A DNA stretch of 36,519 nt from assembly GCA_944380185.1 (NCBI GenBank), contig CALWGV010000048.1:1-36519 (forward strand). Direction: 5' to 3'. The translations under genes and the position numbers were made by a program. Positions 33,201 to 36,519 of the stretch are shown here, piece by piece (position 1 is the stretch's first letter; every line of letters starts with the position of its first letter). Source of the stretch: an uncultured Lachnospiraceae bacterium (lineage in GTDB: Bacteria > Bacillota > Clostridia > Lachnospirales > Lachnospiraceae). Under the pieces are notes generated by a model. That model was given only the letters and a program-made list of their open reading frames with translations. It was not told where the DNA came from and searched no databases.

Positions 33201-34676
33201 ATGCATCTGAAGGATTATGAATTTTGGTTTGTGGTGGACAGTCAGTCTTTGTACGGACCGGAGGTGCTAAAGACGGTGGCCGCCAGAGCGGCTGAAATGG
33301 CGGAAAAGCTGAATGCCTCCGGCAATCTGCCCTGCCGGCTGGTGTACAAGGTCACGGCCAAATCAAACGAGGAGATTACGGCGGTGGTAAAAGAGGCCAA
33401 CTACGACGACCGCTGCGCCGGTATTGTCACCTGGTGCCACACCTTCAGTCCCAGCAAGATGTGGATCAACGGCCTGGCCGGACTGCAGAAGCCCTACTGC
33501 CATTTTGCTACCCAGTATAACCGGGAGATCCCCAATGAGGAAATCGACATGGATTTTATGAACCTGAACCAGGCTGCCCACGGGGACCGGGAACATGGCT
33601 TTATTGCCGCCCGTCTTCGGATGCCCCGCAAGGTCATCGCCGGATACTGGCAGGACGAGGAGGTGCAAAAGCGCATCGGCTCCTGGATGCGGGCCGCTGT
33701 GGGCGCGGCCTTTTCCCGGGGGCTTAAGGTCATGCGCTTTGGCGACAACATGCGCCAGGTGGCCGTCACCGAGGGCGATAAGGTGGAGGCGCAGATGAAG
33801 CTGGGCTGGCAGGTCAACACCTGGCCGGTGGGAGAGTTAGTGGAACAGATGGAGGCCGTTACAAAAGAGGAAATCGACGCTCTGATGGAGACCTATCGCG
33901 CCTCCTACGATTTTGCCACCGATGATCTGGACACGGTGCGCTACCAGGCCCGGGAAGAGATCGCGATGAAGCGGATGATGGATGCGGAGGGCTGCCGGGC
34001 CTTCTCCAATACTTTCCAGGATCTGTATGGGATGAGACAGTTGCCCGGTCTGGCCAGCCAGCATCTGATGGCGCAGGGCTATGGCTACGGAGGAGAGGGC
34101 GACTGGAAGGTGGCGGCCATGACGGCGATCCTGAAGGCCATGAGCGAGGGCCAGACCGGCGGCACCGCCTTTATGGAGGATTATACCTACCACCTGGAAA
34201 AGGGAAGAGAGTACAGCCTGGGGGCTCATATGCTGGAGGTATGCCCCAGCGTGGCCGCTGAAAGACCCCGCATTGAAGTGCATCCTCTGGGTATCGGCGA
34301 CAGAGAGGCCCCGGCCCGTCTGGTCTTTGAGGGACACGAGGGAGACGCCATCGTGGTCAGCCTGATCGACATGGGAGGGCGGCTGCGCCTGATCTGTCAG
34401 GATATCCACTGTGTAAAGCCGATCCTGCCTATGCCCAACCTGCCGGTGGCGCGGGTTATGTGGCAGGCTGAGCCCAATCTGACCACCGGCGTGGAGTGCT
34501 GGATTACCGCCGGCGGAGCCCATCACACGGTGCTCAGCTACGATGTAACAGCCGAGCAGATGCAGGACTGGGCGGATATGATGGATATTGAGTTCGTCCA
34601 TATCTCCCGGGATACGACGCCGGAGAAGCTGAGACAGCAGCTGCTTGTAAACGATCTGGTTTGGAAATTGAAATAA
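33201..34676 (+). CDS. araA: L-arabinose isomerase
   Basis: The product is 491 residues, near the usual 490-500, with GGGAGGAG before the ATG. Metal- and substrate-site segments are present in order: [35 protein letters not shown] and GGAHHTVLS, matching the Glu/Glu/His/His set of the family. The opening [15 protein letters not shown] and [11 protein letters not shown] are also typical. It converts L-arabinose to L-ribulose in the cytoplasm. It lies 63 bp after rhaD in the same operon, so arabinose is probably released by the same glycosidases. Confidence 0.93.
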   Translation: MHLKDYEFWFVVDSQSLYGPEVLKTVAARAAEMAEKLNASGNLPCRLVYKVTAKSNEEITAVVKEANYDDRCAGIVTWCHTFSPSKMWINGLAGLQKPYCHFATQYNREIPNEEIDMDFMNLNQAAHGDREHGFIAARLRMPRKVIAGYWQDEEVQKRIGSWMRAAVGAAFSRGLKVMRFGDNMRQVAVTEGDKVEAQMKLGWQVNTWPVGELVEQMEAVTKEEIDALMETYRASYDFATDDLDTVRYQAREEIAMKRMMDAEGCRAFSNTFQDLYGMRQLPGLASQHLMAQGYGYGGEGDWKVAAMTAILKAMSEGQTGGTAFMEDYTYHLEKGREYSLGAHMLEVCPSVAAERPRIEVHPLGIGDREAPARLVFEGHEGDAIVVSLIDMGGRLRLICQDIHCVKPILPMPNLPVARVMWQAEPNLTTGVECWITAGGAHHTVLSYDVTAEQMQDWADMMDIEFVHISRDTTPEKLRQQLLVNDLVWKLK

Positions 34677-34690
34677 AGAGGAGGAGCGGT

Positions 34691-36289
34691 ATGGATTTTG
34701 CTAGGGCAACGCTGGGCATAGAGCTGGGGTCCACACGGATTAAGGCGGTACTGCTGGATGAAAATCACGTTCCGGCGGCCTCCGGCAGCTGCGAGTGGGA
34801 GAATCAACTGGAAAACGGCATTTGGACCTATTCGCTGGAGTCCATTCATGACGGGCTCCGTTCCTGCTACCGGGACCTGGCGAGGGATGTACAGGAAAAA
34901 TGGGGGAAACCTCTGACAACGGTGGGAGCCATGGGCGTATCCGCCATGATGCACGGATATCTGCCCTTTGACCGGGAGGGAGAGCTGCTTGTCCCTTTTC
35001 GGACCTGGCGCAACACCATCACCGGCGAGGCGGCAAAAAAACTGACGGAGCTTTTTGATTTTAATATTCCCCAGAGATGGTCCATTGCCCATCTCTATCA
35101 GGCTATCCTGAACGGCGAGGAGCATGTGGGAGATATCGCTCTGCTGACAACTCTGGCCGGATATATTCATCTGCGGCTGACCGGGGAGAATGTGCTGGGT
35201 ATCGGGGAAGCGTCGGGAATGTTCCCCATTGACAGCGAAAAGCTCTGCTACGATGAGAGAATGATGGAGCTTTTCGACCGGGAGATAGCGGCCTGCGGTT
35301 TTGGCTGGCGGCTGCAGGACATCCTGCCGCAGGTGCGGATCGCCGGAGAGGAGGCGGGACGGCTGACGGCGGAGGGAGCCCGTTTCCTGGACCCGACCGG
35401 CCTATTGCAGCCCGGCATACCGCTGGCGCCTCCTGAGGGAGATGCAGGTACCGGCATGGCTGCCACCAACTCTGTGCGGGTCCACACCGGAAACGTATCG
35501 GCCGGCACCTCGGATTTTGCGATGATCGTCGTGGACCGTCCCCTGGGCGTCCACCGGGAGATCGATATGGTCACAACGCCGGCGGGACTTCCGGTGGCTA
35601 TGGTGCACTGCAACAACTGCACCTCGGATATCAACGCCTGGGCCGGTCTTTTCGGGGAGTTTGCCGCGGCCATCGGTGCAGATCTTGACAAAAATACCCT
35701 TTTTACCCTGCTGTTTCGCAGGGCCTTAGAGGGCGAAGCGGACTGCGGCGGCCTGCTGAATTATAACTATTATTCCGGAGAAGGGGTGACAGACCTGGAC
35801 GAGGGACGCCCGCTTTTTGTGCGGACGCCGGACAGCCGCCTTACCCTGGCCAATTTTATGCGCACCCAGCTGTTCTCCGCCCTGGCCACCTTGAAGATCG
35901 GCCTGGATATTCTGACAAAGGAGGAGGGTGTGACCGTTGAACGGATTTACGGCCACGGAGGTTTCTTTAAGACCCCGGATGTGGGCCAGCGCTTTTTGTC
36001 CGCCGCTGTGGGCGCTCCGGTCTCCGTCATGGAGACGGCGGGGGAGGGAGGACCCTACGGAATGGCGCTGCTGGCAGCCTACGCCCTGCGAAGGGAGCCG
36101 GGGGAATCTCTGGAGGCCTATCTGGATCAAAAGGTCTTTGCCGGAGTCAAATCCTCCACACAGACGGCAGATGAGGCGGAGATCGAAGGCTTTGCCCGTT
36201 TCCTGGAGCGATATCAGAGGGCTCTCGTCGTGGAGCGGGCAGCTGTGGAAACAGTGAAATATTCACGTAATCCTATGGAGGGGAAGTAG
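34691..36289 (+). CDS. FGGY-family carbohydrate kinase, probable L-ribulokinase role
   Basis: The product is 532 residues from ATG 34691, preceded by GAGGAGGAG. FGGY-kinase features: [16 protein letters not shown] (phosphate loop region), [30 protein letters not shown], a central [15 protein letters not shown] and the C-terminal ATP-site [21 protein letters not shown]. It lacks the typical AraB signatures I would look for, but its place right after araA suggests that it phosphorylates L-ribulose; xylulose is an alternative. No L-ribulose-5-phosphate 4-epimerase gene follows before the operon ends. Confidence 0.85.
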   Translation: MDFARATLGIELGSTRIKAVLLDENHVPAASGSCEWENQLENGIWTYSLESIHDGLRSCYRDLARDVQEKWGKPLTTVGAMGVSAMMHGYLPFDREGELLVPFRTWRNTITGEAAKKLTELFDFNIPQRWSIAHLYQAILNGEEHVGDIALLTTLAGYIHLRLTGENVLGIGEASGMFPIDSEKLCYDERMMELFDREIAACGFGWRLQDILPQVRIAGEEAGRLTAEGARFLDPTGLLQPGIPLAPPEGDAGTGMAATNSVRVHTGNVSAGTSDFAMIVVDRPLGVHREIDMVTTPAGLPVAMVHCNNCTSDINAWAGLFGEFAAAIGADLDKNTLFTLLFRRALEGEADCGGLLNYNYYSGEGVTDLDEGRPLFVRTPDSRLTLANFMRTQLFSALATLKIGLDILTKEEGVTVERIYGHGGFFKTPDVGQRFLSAAVGAPVSVMETAGEGGPYGMALLAAYALRREPGESLEAYLDQKVFAGVKSSTQTADEAEIEGFARFLERYQRALVVERAAVETVKYSRNPMEGK

Positions 36290-36311
36290 GAGATTTTCTT
36301 CATATAAACGA

Positions 36312-36374
36312 CTCCGGGCCGAATGAAGTTTCGGCCTGGAGAGAAAGCGGCGCGGCGAAAGCTGCGCCATTTTC
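36312..36374 (+). terminator. Two hairpins at the end of the glycoside operon
   Basis: Hairpin one pairs CTCCGGGCCGAA (36312-36323) with TTCGGCCTGGAG (36330-36341). Hairpin two is GGCGCGGC-GAAA-GCTGCGCC (36349-36368) with a GNRA loop, followed by ATTTT. Both stems allow one G-U pair. The T-tract is short, but the position between possibly convergent genes fits a terminator. Confidence 0.6.
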
Positions 36375-36398
36375 GTGCCGGAGACAAATCTTAATAAC

Positions 36399-36519
36399 TC
36401 AACTTTCCCAGCTAATATCTGCAAACAATGTCTGTATAAACTTGGCCTGTGAAGCAATCCAATCGGTTACTTTACTTTTTATGCAGGCTGTGATATCTGC
36501 TGACAGCATAGAAATATGC
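36399..36519 (-). CDS. Possible 3' end of a convergent gene (partial)
   Basis: The minus-strand frame is open from the window edge for 39 codons to TGA (36401-36399). The visible residues include SMLSADITACIKSKVTDWIA and end LFADISWES, an amphipathic composition that looks protein-like. No family can be named from so little, and chance is possible. If real, the hairpins at 36312-36368 would lie between the two converging genes. Confidence 0.35.
   Translation of the reverse strand, partial: HISMLSADITACIKSKVTDWIASQAKFIQTLFADISWES

Noticed and set aside
36263-36457. 64-codon minus-strand frame over the final hairpins
   Set aside because: It runs through both terminator stems and into the kinase gene end. 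The alternative frame ending at 36399 looks more protein-like.

Overview
The window looks like chromosome from a Gram-positive anaerobic gut Firmicute, most likely Lachnospiraceae (Clostridia). The reasons are GC-rich genes with strong AGGAGG ribosome binding sites, many ATGA start/stop overlaps, OmpR-type two-component systems paired with small lipoproteins, a GPH sugar symporter, and cytoplasmic glycosidases lacking signal peptides. No rRNA, tRNA, CRISPR array or intact mobile element was seen. The species is not identifiable by eye.

Region A (1-3349) opens inside a sensor histidine kinase. Two overlapping membrane-protein genes and a membrane-anchored calcineurin-like phosphoesterase follow. 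The phosphoesterase has Asn where the family's bridging metal-ligand Asp is expected.

Region B (3395-16666) is a signalling and envelope region containing two copies of a response regulator / histidine kinase / lipoprotein module (3595-7078 and 13822-16666). The lipoproteins share a C-terminal domain of about 195 residues. Between the modules lie a radical SAM enzyme translationally coupled to an NAD-dependent epimerase, an Mbeg1-like hydrolase fused to a membrane domain, a small (p)ppGpp synthetase, an AI-2E-family permease and a small membrane protein. Two promoter regions (about 3475-3570 and 7086-7181) look like copies of each other. They share the box TTAATACT-N6-AACAATT (with small variation) at exactly the same distance from TA(A/G)ACTATCC, and weaker versions precede the second regulator and the second lipoprotein. 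This suggests one interlinked regulon.

Region C (16652-36289) is a glycoside catabolism locus. On the minus strand are an HPr-like protein lacking the phosphorylatable His and an AraC regulator. On the plus strand a long, tightly packed operon encodes a GPH symporter (broken by an in-frame TAG at codon 55), GH3, GH1, GH2, GH78 and GH43-like enzymes, RhaB (short C-terminus), RhaA (TTG start), RhaD, AraA and an FGGY kinase. The likely logic is import of small rhamnose/arabinose/glucose-containing glycosides, cytoplasmic trimming, and entry of L-rhamnose and L-arabinose into central metabolism. Two hairpins follow the kinase, and the window ends in what may be the 3' end of a convergent gene.
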